In this document: positions 41,840 to 50,572 of the stretch, in pieces
Layout of the letters: each line of letters opens with the position of its first letter
Position numbering within the stretch: the first letter of the stretch is position 1
NCBI RefSeq assembly: GCF_000721605.1
Contig: NZ_JOIZ01000016.1
Span: 124,001 to 188,000 of the forward strand
Direction: 5' to 3'
DNA length: 64,000 bases
Origin: Streptomyces sp. NRRL S-37
GTDB taxonomy: Bacteria > Actinomycetota > Actinomycetes > Streptomycetales > Streptomycetaceae
Program-made: the position numbers and the translations under genes
Notes under the pieces: model-generated
Seen by the model: only the letters and a program-made list of their open reading frames with translations
Databases searched by the model: none
Told to the model about the DNA's origin: nothing

Positions 41840-43621
41840 TCAGCCGTGCCAGGAGCGCCACAGCGCCGCGTACGCCCCGTCCGCCGCGACCAGGTCGTCG
41901 TGGCTGCCCAGCTCGCTGATGCGGCCGTCCTCCACGACGGCGATGACGTCCGCGTCATGGGCGGTGTGCAGGCGGTGGGCGATGGCGATGACGGTCCTGC
42001 CGTCCAGGACACGTGCCAGGGAGCGCTCCAGGTGCCGTGCCGCGCGCGGGTCGAGCAGCGAGGTCGCCTCGTCCAGGACCAGCGTGTGCGGGTCGGCCAG
42101 TACCAGCCGGGCCAGCGCGATCTGCTGGGCCTGGGCCGGGGTGAGCGCGAACCCGCCGGAGCCGACCTCGGTGTCCAGGCCCTCGCCCAGCGCACGGGCC
42201 CAGCCGTCCGCGTCGACCGCCCCGAGCGCCGCCCACAGTTCGGCGTCCTGCGCGTCGGTCCTGGCGAGCCGCAGATTGTCGCGCAGGGAGCCGACGAAGA
42301 CATGGTGCTCCTGGTTGACCAGGGCCACATGTTCCCGGACCCGTTCCGCGGTCATCCGCGACAGTTCGGCGTCGCCCAGGGTGACCCGCCCGTCCCGGGG
42401 CGCGTAGATCCCGGCGAGCAGCCGGCCCAGGGTGGACTTGCCCGCACCCGAGGGGCCGACCAGTGCCAGCCTGGTCCCGGGGGCGACCTCGAGGGACACC
42501 TTGCGCAGGACGTCCACGCCCTCCAGGTAGCCGAAGCGCACCTTGTCCGCGTGGACCCGGCGCCCCTCGGGAGCAAGACCGGCGTCACCGGCGTCGGGCT
42601 CGATGTCCCGGACCCCGACCAGCCGGGCCAGCGACACCTGCGCCACCTGCAGCTCGTCGTACCAGCGCAGGATCAGCCCCACCGGGTCGACGAGCATCTG
42701 CGCGATCAGCGCGCCCGTGGTCAGCTGGCCGACGCCGATCCAGCCCTGGAGGACGAACACCCCGCCGATCATCAGCACCGAGCCGAGCACGGTGACATGG
42801 GTGATGTTGACGACGGGGAAGAGCACCGACCGCAGCCAGAGGGTGTAGCGCTCCCAGGCCGTCCACTCCTTGACCCGCTGGTCGGACAGTGCCACACGGC
42901 GCGCGCCGAGACGGTGCGCCTCCACGGTCCGCCCCGCGTCCACGGTCTCGGTGAGCGCGGCGGCCACGGCGGCGTACCCGGCGGCCTCCGAGCGGTAGGC
43001 GGCCGGCGCCCGCCGGAAGTACCAGCGGCAGCCGATCACCAGCAGTGGCACGGCGAGCAGCACGGCCGGTGCCAGCTCGGGCGCCGTGACGACCAGTCCG
43101 CCCAGCAGCAGCGCCGCCCACACCACGCCGATGGCCAGTTGGGGCACGGCCTCGCGCATGGCGTTGCCGAGCCGGTCGATGTCGGTCGTGATCCGCGACA
43201 GCAGATCACCCGTGCCCGCCCGTTCCAGTACGCCCGGCGGCAGCCCGACCGACCGCACCAGGAAGTCCTCGCGCAGATCGGCCAGCATCCGCTCGCCGAG
43301 CATCGCCCCGCGCAGCCGTACCTGCCGGACGAACACCGCCTGGAGGACCAGCGCGAGCACGAACAGCGCGACCGTGAGCCCCAGATGCGGCTCCCGCTCC
43401 CGGTCCGAGACCCGTTCCACGAGTCCGCCCAGCAGGTACGGGCCCACCATCGAGGCGAGCACGGCGACCGTGTTCACGGTGATCAGCAGTACGAAGGCCC
43501 GGCGGTGCCTGCGCAGCAGCTCGCCCACGTAGGCGCGGACGGTCGCGGGCGCACCCACCGGCAGCGTGCTGGCCGCGGTCGGGGCCGCCGGGTCGTAGGC
43601 CGGTGGCGCCACGCCGATCAT
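41840..43621 (-). CDS. Heterodimeric ABC exporter subunit with complete Walker motifs and degenerate signature
   Basis: 593 residues: a six-helix membrane domain (about 30-330) then a nucleotide-binding domain. Walker A is canonical (LVGPSGAGKST near 394), Walker B is LVLDEATS near 515 with the catalytic Glu, and the switch His is in IAIAHRLHT. The signature, normally LSGGQ, is LTPAQ (FALTPAQAQQIALARL, near 495). Its ATG overlaps the partner stop (ATGA). In the heterodimer its Walker motifs pair with the good LSGGQ of the partner, while its poor signature faces the partner's poor Walker A. Export substrate unknown. Confidence 0.92.
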   Translation of the reverse strand: MIGVAPPAYDPAAPTAASTLPVGAPATVRAYVGELLRRHRRAFVLLITVNTVAVLASMVGPYLLGGLVERVSDREREPHLGLTVALFVLALVLQAVFVRQVRLRGAMLGERMLADLREDFLVRSVGLPPGVLERAGTGDLLSRITTDIDRLGNAMREAVPQLAIGVVWAALLLGGLVVTAPELAPAVLLAVPLLVIGCRWYFRRAPAAYRSEAAGYAAVAAALTETVDAGRTVEAHRLGARRVALSDQRVKEWTAWERYTLWLRSVLFPVVNITHVTVLGSVLMIGGVFVLQGWIGVGQLTTGALIAQMLVDPVGLILRWYDELQVAQVSLARLVGVRDIEPDAGDAGLAPEGRRVHADKVRFGYLEGVDVLRKVSLEVAPGTRLALVGPSGAGKSTLGRLLAGIYAPRDGRVTLGDAELSRMTAERVREHVALVNQEHHVFVGSLRDNLRLARTDAQDAELWAALGAVDADGWARALGEGLDTEVGSGGFALTPAQAQQIALARLVLADPHTLVLDEATSLLDPRAARHLERSLARVLDGRTVIAIAHRLHTAHDADVIAVVEDGRISELGSHDDLVAADGAYAALWRSWHG

Positions 43622-45450
43622 GCCGTCTCCTCGATCTCTTCCAGTTCTTCCAGCCGGTGCAGGACCTCGTCCTCGCGCAGGACGCCGTCCTTGTCCAGGA
43701 CCTTTGCCGACGCGGCCTCGTCCTCGGTCTCGCGCGTCACCACGGCCCGGTACCGGGGTTCGGTGCGCACCAGTTCGCGGTGGTCGCCGACCGCCGCGAC
43801 GGTGCCGCCGTGCAGGAACACCACCCGGTCGGCGCGGTCCAGCAGCAGTGGGGACGAGGTGAACACCACGGTGGTGCGCCGCGCCCGCAGTTCGCGCACG
43901 CCCTGGGCGATACGGGCCTCGGTGTGCGAGTCGACGGCCGAGGTCGGCTCGTCCAGGACGAGCACCTCCGGGTCCGTGACCAGCGACCGGGCCAGCGCGA
44001 GCCGCTGGCGCTGCCCGCCGGACAGGGACCGCCCGCGCTCGGTGATCCGCGCGTCCATCGGGTCGTCGGCGTCCACCGAGCCCTGCACCAGGGCCGCCAG
44101 CACGTCCCCGCACTGCGCGGCGTCCAGCGCGTCGCGCGGGTCGACCGCGCCGGACGCCGGCACGTCGAGCAGTTCGCGCAGGGTGCCGGAGAGCAGCACC
44201 GGATCCTTGTCCTGCACGAGGACGGCCCGGCGGGCGGAGTCCAGCGGCAGTTCGTCGAGCGGCACCCCGCCGAGCAACACCGGGGTGCCCCGCTCGGAGG
44301 CGTGCCCGCCGAGCCGTTCGGCCAGCCGTCCCGCCGCGTCCGGGTCCCCGCACACCACGGCGGTGAGCCGGCCCGTGGGGGCGAGCAGACCGCTCTCCGG
44401 GTCGTACAGGTCTCCGGCCGGGTCCTCGGCGGCGCGCGATCCCGCGGTGTCCGTGGCCCGCTCCAGCGACAGCACGCGCGCGGCCCGCTTCGCCGAGGGG
44501 CGCGAGAAGGAGTACGCCATCGCGATCTCCTCGAAGTGCCGCAGCGGGTAGGTGAGCACCATGACCGAGCTGTAGACGGTGACCATCTCACCGACGGCGA
44601 TCCGGCCCTCGCGGGCGAGATGTACGCCGTACCAGACCACCGTGATCAGCAGGATTCCCGGCAGCAGCACCTGGATCGCGGCGATCAGGGCCCACATCCT
44701 GGCGCTGCGCACGGCGGCGTGACGAACCTCCTGGGAGGCGCGGCGGTAGCGGTCGAGGAACAGTTCCTCGCCGCCGATGCCGCGCAGTACGCGCAGCCCG
44801 GCGACGGTGTCCGAGGCGAGCTCGGTGGCCCGGCCGGCCTTCTCCCGCTGGACGTCCGCCCGCCGGGTGGCGCGGGGCAGCAGCGGCAGCACCGCGATCG
44901 CCAGCACCGGCAGTCCCACGGCGACGACGACCCCCAGTGCCGGCTGGTAGACGACCAGGCCGGCGCAGACCAGCACGATGGTGACCGCCGCCGCGGTGAA
45001 CCGCGACAGGGCCTCCACGAACCATCCGATCTTCTCGACGTCACCGGTGGAGACCGCCACGACCTCACCGGCGGCGACCCGCCGGGTCAGCGCGGAGCCC
45101 AGCGTCGCCGCCTTGCGGGCCAGCACCTGCTGGACGCGGGCGGCGGCGGTGATCCAGTTGGTGACGGCGGCGCGGTGCAGGAAGGTGTCGCCGACGGCGT
45201 TGCCCGCGCAGGCCAGCGCCATCAGGCCGCCGGCCAGCGCGAGCCGGCCGCCGGAGCGGTCGACCGCGGCCTGGACGGCGACGCCGACGCAGAACGGCAG
45301 CGAGGCCACGGAGGCGAAGTGCAGCAGGCCCCAGGCCAGCGACTTGAGCTGCCCGGACAGCTGATTCCGGAAGAGCCACCACAGGAATCGGGGACCCGAG
45401 CGGGCGTCGGGCACCCCCGGGTCGGGAAACGGAAGGTCTTGGATCTGCAT
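43618..45450 (-). CDS. Heterodimeric ABC exporter subunit with degenerate Walker A and canonical signature
   Basis: 610 residues, membrane domain then nucleotide-binding domain. The signature is perfect (RSLSGGQRQRLALARSLV, near 477) and Walker B is LVLDEPTS. Walker A is lost: where GxxGxGKS should stand the protein has VVCGDPDAAGRLAERL. The switch His is replaced (VVFTSSPLLLD). The C-terminal tail is acidic and coiled (LHRLEELEEIEE). ATG 45450 is chosen with GGGA upstream. It is first gene of the exporter pair, 192 bases downstream of the MarR gene. It cannot be a functional homodimer; it needs the other subunit. Confidence 0.92.
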   Translation of the reverse strand: MQIQDLPFPDPGVPDARSGPRFLWWLFRNQLSGQLKSLAWGLLHFASVASLPFCVGVAVQAAVDRSGGRLALAGGLMALACAGNAVGDTFLHRAAVTNWITAAARVQQVLARKAATLGSALTRRVAAGEVVAVSTGDVEKIGWFVEALSRFTAAAVTIVLVCAGLVVYQPALGVVVAVGLPVLAIAVLPLLPRATRRADVQREKAGRATELASDTVAGLRVLRGIGGEELFLDRYRRASQEVRHAAVRSARMWALIAAIQVLLPGILLITVVWYGVHLAREGRIAVGEMVTVYSSVMVLTYPLRHFEEIAMAYSFSRPSAKRAARVLSLERATDTAGSRAAEDPAGDLYDPESGLLAPTGRLTAVVCGDPDAAGRLAERLGGHASERGTPVLLGGVPLDELPLDSARRAVLVQDKDPVLLSGTLRELLDVPASGAVDPRDALDAAQCGDVLAALVQGSVDADDPMDARITERGRSLSGGQRQRLALARSLVTDPEVLVLDEPTSAVDSHTEARIAQGVRELRARRTTVVFTSSPLLLDRADRVVFLHGGTVAAVGDHRELVRTEPRYRAVVTRETEDEAASAKVLDKDGVLREDEVLHRLEELEEIEETA

Positions 45451-45642
45451 GACGTCCCAGTGGCTCGGATCAGGGGGCGGCGGAAACGGGGAAAGACGGA
45501 GGTGCGCGCAGTCCGGGGACGGCGGCAGCAAACCGTGACAGGTTGACCCCGCTACGTACCGGGAGGCAAACGGTTTTCCGCACGAGCGCACAGAACCGGC
45601 GGTCCGGGCGGCCGGCACCGCCGTACCGTCACGTCACACGGG

Positions 45643-46107
45643 TCATACGGACGCGTCGCCGCACCGCGTGGGAACCGCCCCGTCGATCAGGATGTCCAGC
45701 AACTCGCCCAGTGCCTCGCGCTGGGCTTCCCCCAGCGGGGCCAGGATCTCCTCCGCGGCGGACCGGCGCGCGGCGCGCAGTTCGCGCAGGGCCGCGCGCC
45801 CGTCGTCGGTGAGCTCGATCCGGATCACCCGCCGATTGGCCGGATCCGGTACCCGCCGTACCTTGCCGTTCGCCTCCAGCCCGTCGACCAGTGTGGTGAC
45901 GGCGCGGGGGACCACCTCCAGCCGCTCGGCCAGATCGGCCATGCGGGGCGGTGAACCGTAGTGTGCGAGGGTGCGCAGCAGCCGTGACTGGGCAGGAGTG
46001 ATACCGAGTTCGCGCCCCTCCAGATGGCGCTTCTGGATGCGGTGCACCCGGCGGGTCAGCCGAAGCAACTGCTCGGCCAGCAGGCCGTCGGGATCGGGGG
46101 CGGTCAT
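45643..46107 (-). CDS. MarR-family transcriptional regulator
   Basis: 154 residues with a winged helix (about 36-100; LGITPAQSRLLRTLAHYG, RMADLAERLEVVPRAVTTLV, wing RVPDPANRRVIRIELTDDG). No ribosome binding site precedes the ATG, but ATATTGTT lies 5-12 bases upstream, suggesting a leaderless mRNA. It is flanked by two ABC transporter units: a divergent one (46208) and one downstream on the same strand (43618-45450). A dyad at 46132-46156 is its likely operator. Probably senses an exported compound. Confidence 0.93.
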   Translation of the reverse strand: MTAPDPDGLLAEQLLRLTRRVHRIQKRHLEGRELGITPAQSRLLRTLAHYGSPPRMADLAERLEVVPRAVTTLVDGLEANGKVRRVPDPANRRVIRIELTDDGRAALRELRAARRSAAEEILAPLGEAQREALGELLDILIDGAVPTRCGDASV

Positions 46108-46131
46108 ACGGGAACAATATCAGGATGCCGT

Positions 46132-46156
46132 TCATTGTGAGTATAGGTAACAATGA
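46132..46156. promoter_or_regulatory. MarR operator-like inverted repeat
   Basis: TCATTGT (46132-46138) and ACAATGA (46150-46156) form a 7-base dyad with an 11-base AT-containing centre, halfway between the MarR gene and the ABC exporter gene. A further half-site-like ACAAT lies at 46114-46118. Size and symmetry match typical MarR sites. Confidence 0.7.
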
Positions 46157-46207
46157 GCTGTGCTCATCCCGCTCCCGGATCACCGGGCACCCTCACCGAA
46201 GGAGACC

Positions 46208-48007
46208 ATGCACCCCGACCACGAACCCGCCTGGACCCCGCCCGCCGGCGCCGAGGAGCAGCCCCGGCAGGTGCGGCGCATCCTGAGGCTCTTCCGTCCC
46301 TACCGGGGCCGCCTCGCGATCGTCGGCCTGCTCGTCGGCGCCGCCTCGCTGGTCTCGGTGGCCACCCCGTTCCTGCTGAAGGCGATCCTCGACGTCGCCA
46401 TCCCCGAGGGCCGTACCGGGCTGCTCAGCCTGCTCGCGCTCGGCATGATCCTCAGCGCCGTCCTCACCAGCGTCTTCGGCGTGCTGCAGACCCTGATCTC
46501 GACCACCGTGGGCCAGCGCGTGATGCACGACCTGCGCACCGCCGTCTACGGCCGGCTCCAGCGCATGTCGCTCGCCTTCTTCACCCGCACCCGCACCGGT
46601 GAGGTCCAGTCCCGCATCGCCAACGACATCGGCGGCATGCAGGCCACCGTGACCTCCACGGCGACGTCCCTGGTCTCCAACCTCACCAGTGTGGTCGCCA
46701 CCGTCGTCGCGATGCTGGCGCTCGACTGGCGGCTGACCGTGGTCTCGCTGGTCCTGCTGCCGGTGTTCGTCTGGATCAGCCGCCGCGTCGGCAATGAACG
46801 CAAGAAGATCACCACCCAGCGCCAGAAGCAGATGGCGGCGATGGCCGCCACGGTCACCGAGTCGCTCTCGGTCAGCGGCATCCTGCTCGGCCGCACCATG
46901 GGCCGCTCCGACTCCCTGACCGGCGCCTTCTCGGACGAGTCCGAGCGGCTGGTCGACCTGGAGGTCCGGTCGAACATGGCCGGCCGCTGGCGCATGGCCG
47001 TCATCACGATCGTCATGGCCGCCATGCCGGCGATCATCTACTGGACGGCCGGCATCGCCCTGCGGACGGGCGGCCCCGAGGTCTCCATCGGCACCATCGT
47101 CGCCTTCGTCTCGCTCCAGCAGGGGCTGTTCCGCCCGGCCGTGAGCCTGCTGTCCACCGGCGTCCAGATCCAGACGTCGCTCGCGCTCTTCCAGCGCATC
47201 TTCGAGTACCTCGACCTCCCGATCGACATCACCGAGCGCGAGGACCCGGTCCACCTCGACCGGGTCAAGGGCGAGGTCCGCTTCGAGGGCGTCACCTTCG
47301 GATACGACAAGAGCGGCCCCGTCCTCGACGGCATCGACATCACCGTCCCCCCGGGCGGCAGCCTCGCCGTGGTCGGGCCGACCGGCGCCGGCAAGTCCAC
47401 CCTCGGTCACCTCGTGCCACGGCTGTACGACGTCACGGGCGGCCGGGTCACCCTCGACGGCGTCGACGTCCGCGACCTCGACTTCGACACGCTGGCCCGC
47501 GCGGTGGGCGTCGTCTCCCAGGAGACGTACCTCTTCCACGCCTCGGTCGCGGACAACCTGCGCTTCGCCAAGCCGGACGCCACCGACGAGGAGCTGCACG
47601 CGGCGGCGCGGGCCGCGCAGATCCACGACCACATCGCCGCCCTGCCCGACGGGTACGACACGGTGGTCGGCGAGCGCGGCCACCGGTTCTCCGGCGGTGA
47701 GAAGCAGCGGCTGGCGATCGCCCGCACCATCCTGCGCGACCCGCCGGTCCTGGTGCTCGACGAGGCCACCAGCGCCCTGGACACCCGTACCGAGGCCGCC
47801 GTCCAGGAGGCCATCGACGCGCTGTCGGCCGACCGCACCACGATCACCATCGCCCACCGGCTGTCCACCGTCCGGAATGCCGACCAGATCGTGGTCCTCG
47901 ACTCCGGCCGCGCGGTCGAACGCGGCACGCACGAAGAGCTGCTGGAGCGTGGCGGGCGCTACGCGGCCCTCGTACGCCGGGACGCCCAACTGGAGCCGAC
48001 AAGATGA
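46208..48007 (+). CDS. ABC exporter, fused membrane and ATPase domains
   Basis: 599 residues, MsbA/LmrA-like half transporter working as a homodimer. The membrane domain has about six helices (about 40-320) with the coupling-helix region; the ATPase has VVGPTGAGKSTLG (Walker A near 392), HRFSGGEKQRLAIARTI (signature near 494), LVLDEATSALD (Walker B) and TIAHRLSTV (switch His). All motifs are intact, unlike the neighbouring exporter pair. AAGGAG precedes the ATG at 46208. It is divergent from MarR and presumably repressed by it; multidrug or lipid export is likely but unproven. Confidence 0.94.
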   Translation: MHPDHEPAWTPPAGAEEQPRQVRRILRLFRPYRGRLAIVGLLVGAASLVSVATPFLLKAILDVAIPEGRTGLLSLLALGMILSAVLTSVFGVLQTLISTTVGQRVMHDLRTAVYGRLQRMSLAFFTRTRTGEVQSRIANDIGGMQATVTSTATSLVSNLTSVVATVVAMLALDWRLTVVSLVLLPVFVWISRRVGNERKKITTQRQKQMAAMAATVTESLSVSGILLGRTMGRSDSLTGAFSDESERLVDLEVRSNMAGRWRMAVITIVMAAMPAIIYWTAGIALRTGGPEVSIGTIVAFVSLQQGLFRPAVSLLSTGVQIQTSLALFQRIFEYLDLPIDITEREDPVHLDRVKGEVRFEGVTFGYDKSGPVLDGIDITVPPGGSLAVVGPTGAGKSTLGHLVPRLYDVTGGRVTLDGVDVRDLDFDTLARAVGVVSQETYLFHASVADNLRFAKPDATDEELHAAARAAQIHDHIAALPDGYDTVVGERGHRFSGGEKQRLAIARTILRDPPVLVLDEATSALDTRTEAAVQEAIDALSADRTTITIAHRLSTVRNADQIVVLDSGRAVERGTHEELLERGGRYAALVRRDAQLEPTR

Positions 48008-48050
48008 AGATATGCCGGGTTTGTGGCGATATGCGGGTTACCGTGCCCGC

Positions 48051-48959
48051 ATGCAGACGAACACTCCGTCACGGAGCACGATCCGACTGACGCGCCGGGG
48101 CCGTTTCGCCCTCGCGGCGCTCGGGGCCGTCGTGGCCGGCACCGCCGTGGCGGTACCGCTGCTGATCATGAACGGCGACGACGACTCCCGCCCCACGACC
48201 CTGGTGATCCCGGAGGGCTGGCGCGCGAGCCAGGTGTACGCCGCCGTCGACAAGGTCCTCGACCTGCCCGCCGGCACCACGAAGAAGTCCCTCCCCAAGG
48301 CGGACCTGAAGCTGCCCGACGAGGCCGGGGGCGACCCGGAGGGATACCTCTTCCCGACGACCTATCCGCTGAAGGGGAAGGCGACCCCGCAGAAGCTGCT
48401 GTCCCGCATGGCCGACACCGCCGACAAGAAGTTCAACGGAGCCCCGATCGCCGCCGGCGCGCAGCGCAACGCGATGAACGTCTACCAGGCGGTCACCGTC
48501 GCGAGCATCGTCCAGGCGGAGGCGGCCACCAAGGCCGACATGGGCAAGGTGGCCCGGGTGATCTTCAACCGGCTGGAGCGCGGGATGCCGCTCCAGATGG
48601 ACTCCACCGTCGACTACGCCCTGAACCGCGGGGCGCCGCGCACGACGGCCGCCGACACCGAGATCGACAGCCCCTACAACTCCTACCGGCGCATGGGGCT
48701 GCCCCCGACCCCGATCGGCAACCCCGGCGAGGACGCGGTGCGCGCCGCGATCAACCCCACTCCGGGCGACTGGCTCTACTTCGTCACCGTCAAGCCGGGT
48801 GACACCCGCTTCACGGCCGACTACGCGGAACACCAGCGCAACGTCGCCGAGGCCGGCGCACAGGGGAAGAAGACGGACGAACCGTCGAAGAAGGAAGTGA
48901 GCGGCGCGCCCCCGGCCGTCACGCCGCGGCCCGCTCCTCCCGCGCCGTCAGCCGCCTGA
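48051..48959 (+). CDS. MltG/YceG-like endolytic transglycosylase
   Basis: 302 residues. A signal anchor (RFALAALGAVVAGTAVAVPL) is followed by a YceG-like domain: VIPEGWRASQVYAAVDKVLD, GDPEGYLFPTTYPL, ASIVQAEAATKADMGKVARVIFNRL, MPLQMDSTVDYALN, SPYNSYRRMGLPPTPIGNPG. MltG cuts nascent glycan strands in the periplasmic space and sets chain length. The acidic pair usually seen as IVEKE is IVQAE here, so the second Glu is kept. The protein is smaller than the E. coli enzyme and lacks a LysM. It is probably a paralogue of the housekeeping copy. ATG 48051 has no ribosome binding site; ATG 48012 is an alternative. Its 3' end overlaps the opposite gene by 41 bases. Confidence 0.85.
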   Translation: MQTNTPSRSTIRLTRRGRFALAALGAVVAGTAVAVPLLIMNGDDDSRPTTLVIPEGWRASQVYAAVDKVLDLPAGTTKKSLPKADLKLPDEAGGDPEGYLFPTTYPLKGKATPQKLLSRMADTADKKFNGAPIAAGAQRNAMNVYQAVTVASIVQAEAATKADMGKVARVIFNRLERGMPLQMDSTVDYALNRGAPRTTAADTEIDSPYNSYRRMGLPPTPIGNPGEDAVRAAINPTPGDWLYFVTVKPGDTRFTADYAEHQRNVAEAGAQGKKTDEPSKKEVSGAPPAVTPRPAPPAPSAA

Positions 48960-49989
48960 TGTCCCGCACCGCCGCGCGTCCGGCCCGGTTGGCGCCGATG
49001 GTGCTCGCCGAGGGGCCGTAACCGACCAGATGGATCCGCGGATCGGCGACCACCCGCGTGCCCTCGACCCGGATGCCGCCGCCCGGCTCCCGCAGCCGCA
49101 GCGGAGCGAGATGCCCGACGGCGGGCCGGAAACCGGTCGCCCACAGGATGACGTCGGCCGCCACCCGCCGTCCGTCCTCCCATTCCACACCGTCGGGCGT
49201 GATCCGCTCGAACATGGGCCGCCGGTCGAGCACACCGTCCGCCAGACCCCGGCGGATCACATCGTTGAGCGGCAGCCCCGTCACGGAGACGACACTGCGC
49301 GGCGGCAGACCCTGCCGCACCCGCTCCTCGACGAGCGCCACGGCCGCCCGGCCCGCCTCCTCGTCGAAGGGGCCCTCGCGGAAGACCGGAGGCCGCCGGG
49401 TCACCCAGGTCGTGGCCGCCGCGTACGGCGCGATCTCCAACAGGTGCTGGGTGCCCGACGCGCCGCCGCCCACCACGACCACCCGCTGCCCGGCGAACGC
49501 CTCCGGTCCCGGGTACCGCGCCGTGTGCAACTGCCGTCCCCGAAAGGTCTCCTGGCCCGGAAAGCGGGGCCAGAACGGCCGGTCCCAGGTGCCGGTGGCG
49601 TTGATCAGCGCCCGCGTCGACCAGTCGCCGTCCGAGGTCTCCACCCGCAGCCGCCCGCCGGATCCCTCGCGCACCGCCCGTACGTCCACCGGACGCCGTA
49701 CCCGCAGGCCGAAGGTCCGCTCGTAGCGGTCGAAGTACTCGCCGATCACCTCGGAGGAGGCCCGTGCCGGATCGGCGCCCTCCAGCTCCATGCCGGGCAG
49801 CGCGTGCATCCCGTGCACCTTGCCGTACGTCAGTGACGGCCACCGGAACTGCCAGGCGCCGCCGGGGCCGGGGGAGTGGTCCAGCACCACGAAGCCGCGG
49901 TCCGGCTCGAACCCGGACCGCCGCAGGTGATAGGCGCTCGACAACCCGGCCTGACCGGCGCCTATGACGACCACCTCGACCTCGCGCAT
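48919..49989 (-). CDS. FAD-dependent monooxygenase / flavin-containing oxidoreductase
   Basis: 356 residues with two Rossmann motifs: VVVIGAGQAGLSSAYHL for FAD at the start, and VVVVGGGASGTQHL for NADPH in the middle. The segment between includes PGPGGAWQFRWPSLTYGKVHG and ATGTWDRPFWPRFPG, typical of FMO/Baeyer-Villiger-like proteins; the C-terminal ILWATGFRPAVGHLAPL and RIHLVGYGPSASTIGANRAG complete the fold. The BVMO fingerprint FxGxxxHTxxW is only partly present, as GRQLHTARYPG. ATG 49989 is used; a GTG three codons upstream is possible. It overlaps the MltG-like 3' end antisense. Confidence 0.85.
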   Translation of the reverse strand: MREVEVVVIGAGQAGLSSAYHLRRSGFEPDRGFVVLDHSPGPGGAWQFRWPSLTYGKVHGMHALPGMELEGADPARASSEVIGEYFDRYERTFGLRVRRPVDVRAVREGSGGRLRVETSDGDWSTRALINATGTWDRPFWPRFPGQETFRGRQLHTARYPGPEAFAGQRVVVVGGGASGTQHLLEIAPYAAATTWVTRRPPVFREGPFDEEAGRAAVALVEERVRQGLPPRSVVSVTGLPLNDVIRRGLADGVLDRRPMFERITPDGVEWEDGRRVAADVILWATGFRPAVGHLAPLRLREPGGGIRVEGTRVVADPRIHLVGYGPSASTIGANRAGRAAVRDIRRLTAREERAAA

Positions 49990-50081
49990 GTCGTTCACGC
50001 TTCCACCAACCGTACGGAGGCCGTGGATCTTCCCGTCGGCGCTCCCGCGGGAACCCCGGCGCATGGGCCAGGATGGAGCAC

Positions 50082-50504
50082 ATGTCCGATGCCTTCACCA
50101 CCCGAGTCCTGAACATCGCCACCGGCTCCGACGAGAGGGTCGTCGACATCACCGGCGACTGCGAGTCCTTCCTGCGGGAGACGGCGGCCGGCCGGGACGG
50201 CCTGCTGAACGTCTTCGTGCCGCACGCCACGGCCGGGATCGCCATCATCGAGACCGGCGCCGGCAGCGACGACGACCTCCTGGCCGCCCTGCACACCCTG
50301 CTGCCCGCCGACGACCGCTGGCAGCACCGCCACGGCAGCCCCGGCCACGGCCGCGACCACGTCCTGCCCGCCCTCGTCCCGCCCCACGCGACGCTCCCGG
50401 TGGTGGACGGACGGCTGGAACTGGGCACCTGGCAGTCGGTGTGCCTGGTCGACACGAACGTCTCGAATCACGACCGTACGGTGCGGTTGTCGTTTCTCGG
50501 ATAG
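50082..50504 (+). CDS. YjbQ family protein (UPF0047; secondary thiamine phosphate synthase type)
   Basis: 140 residues of the compact YjbQ fold. Conserved residues are in NVFVPHATAGIAIIETG (His, Thr, Glu), LHTLLPADDRWQHRHGS, GHGRDHVLPALVPPHATLPV, and LGTWQSVCLVDTN. Some members complement thiamine phosphate synthase loss weakly in E. coli; the true reaction is unclear. ATG 50082 has GGAG at four bases and is preferred over an ATG nine bases upstream. It converges on the large helicase gene 68 bases away and is the last gene before the accessory stretch. Confidence 0.88.
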   Translation: MSDAFTTRVLNIATGSDERVVDITGDCESFLRETAAGRDGLLNVFVPHATAGIAIIETGAGSDDDLLAALHTLLPADDRWQHRHGSPGHGRDHVLPALVPPHATLPVVDGRLELGTWQSVCLVDTNVSNHDRTVRLSFLG

Positions 50505-50572
50505 TTCCGCGACATCCGTGACTGGAGGAGTGATCTCCGGCCGTACCAAGTGAGAAACGTGCCCCGCGTCCG

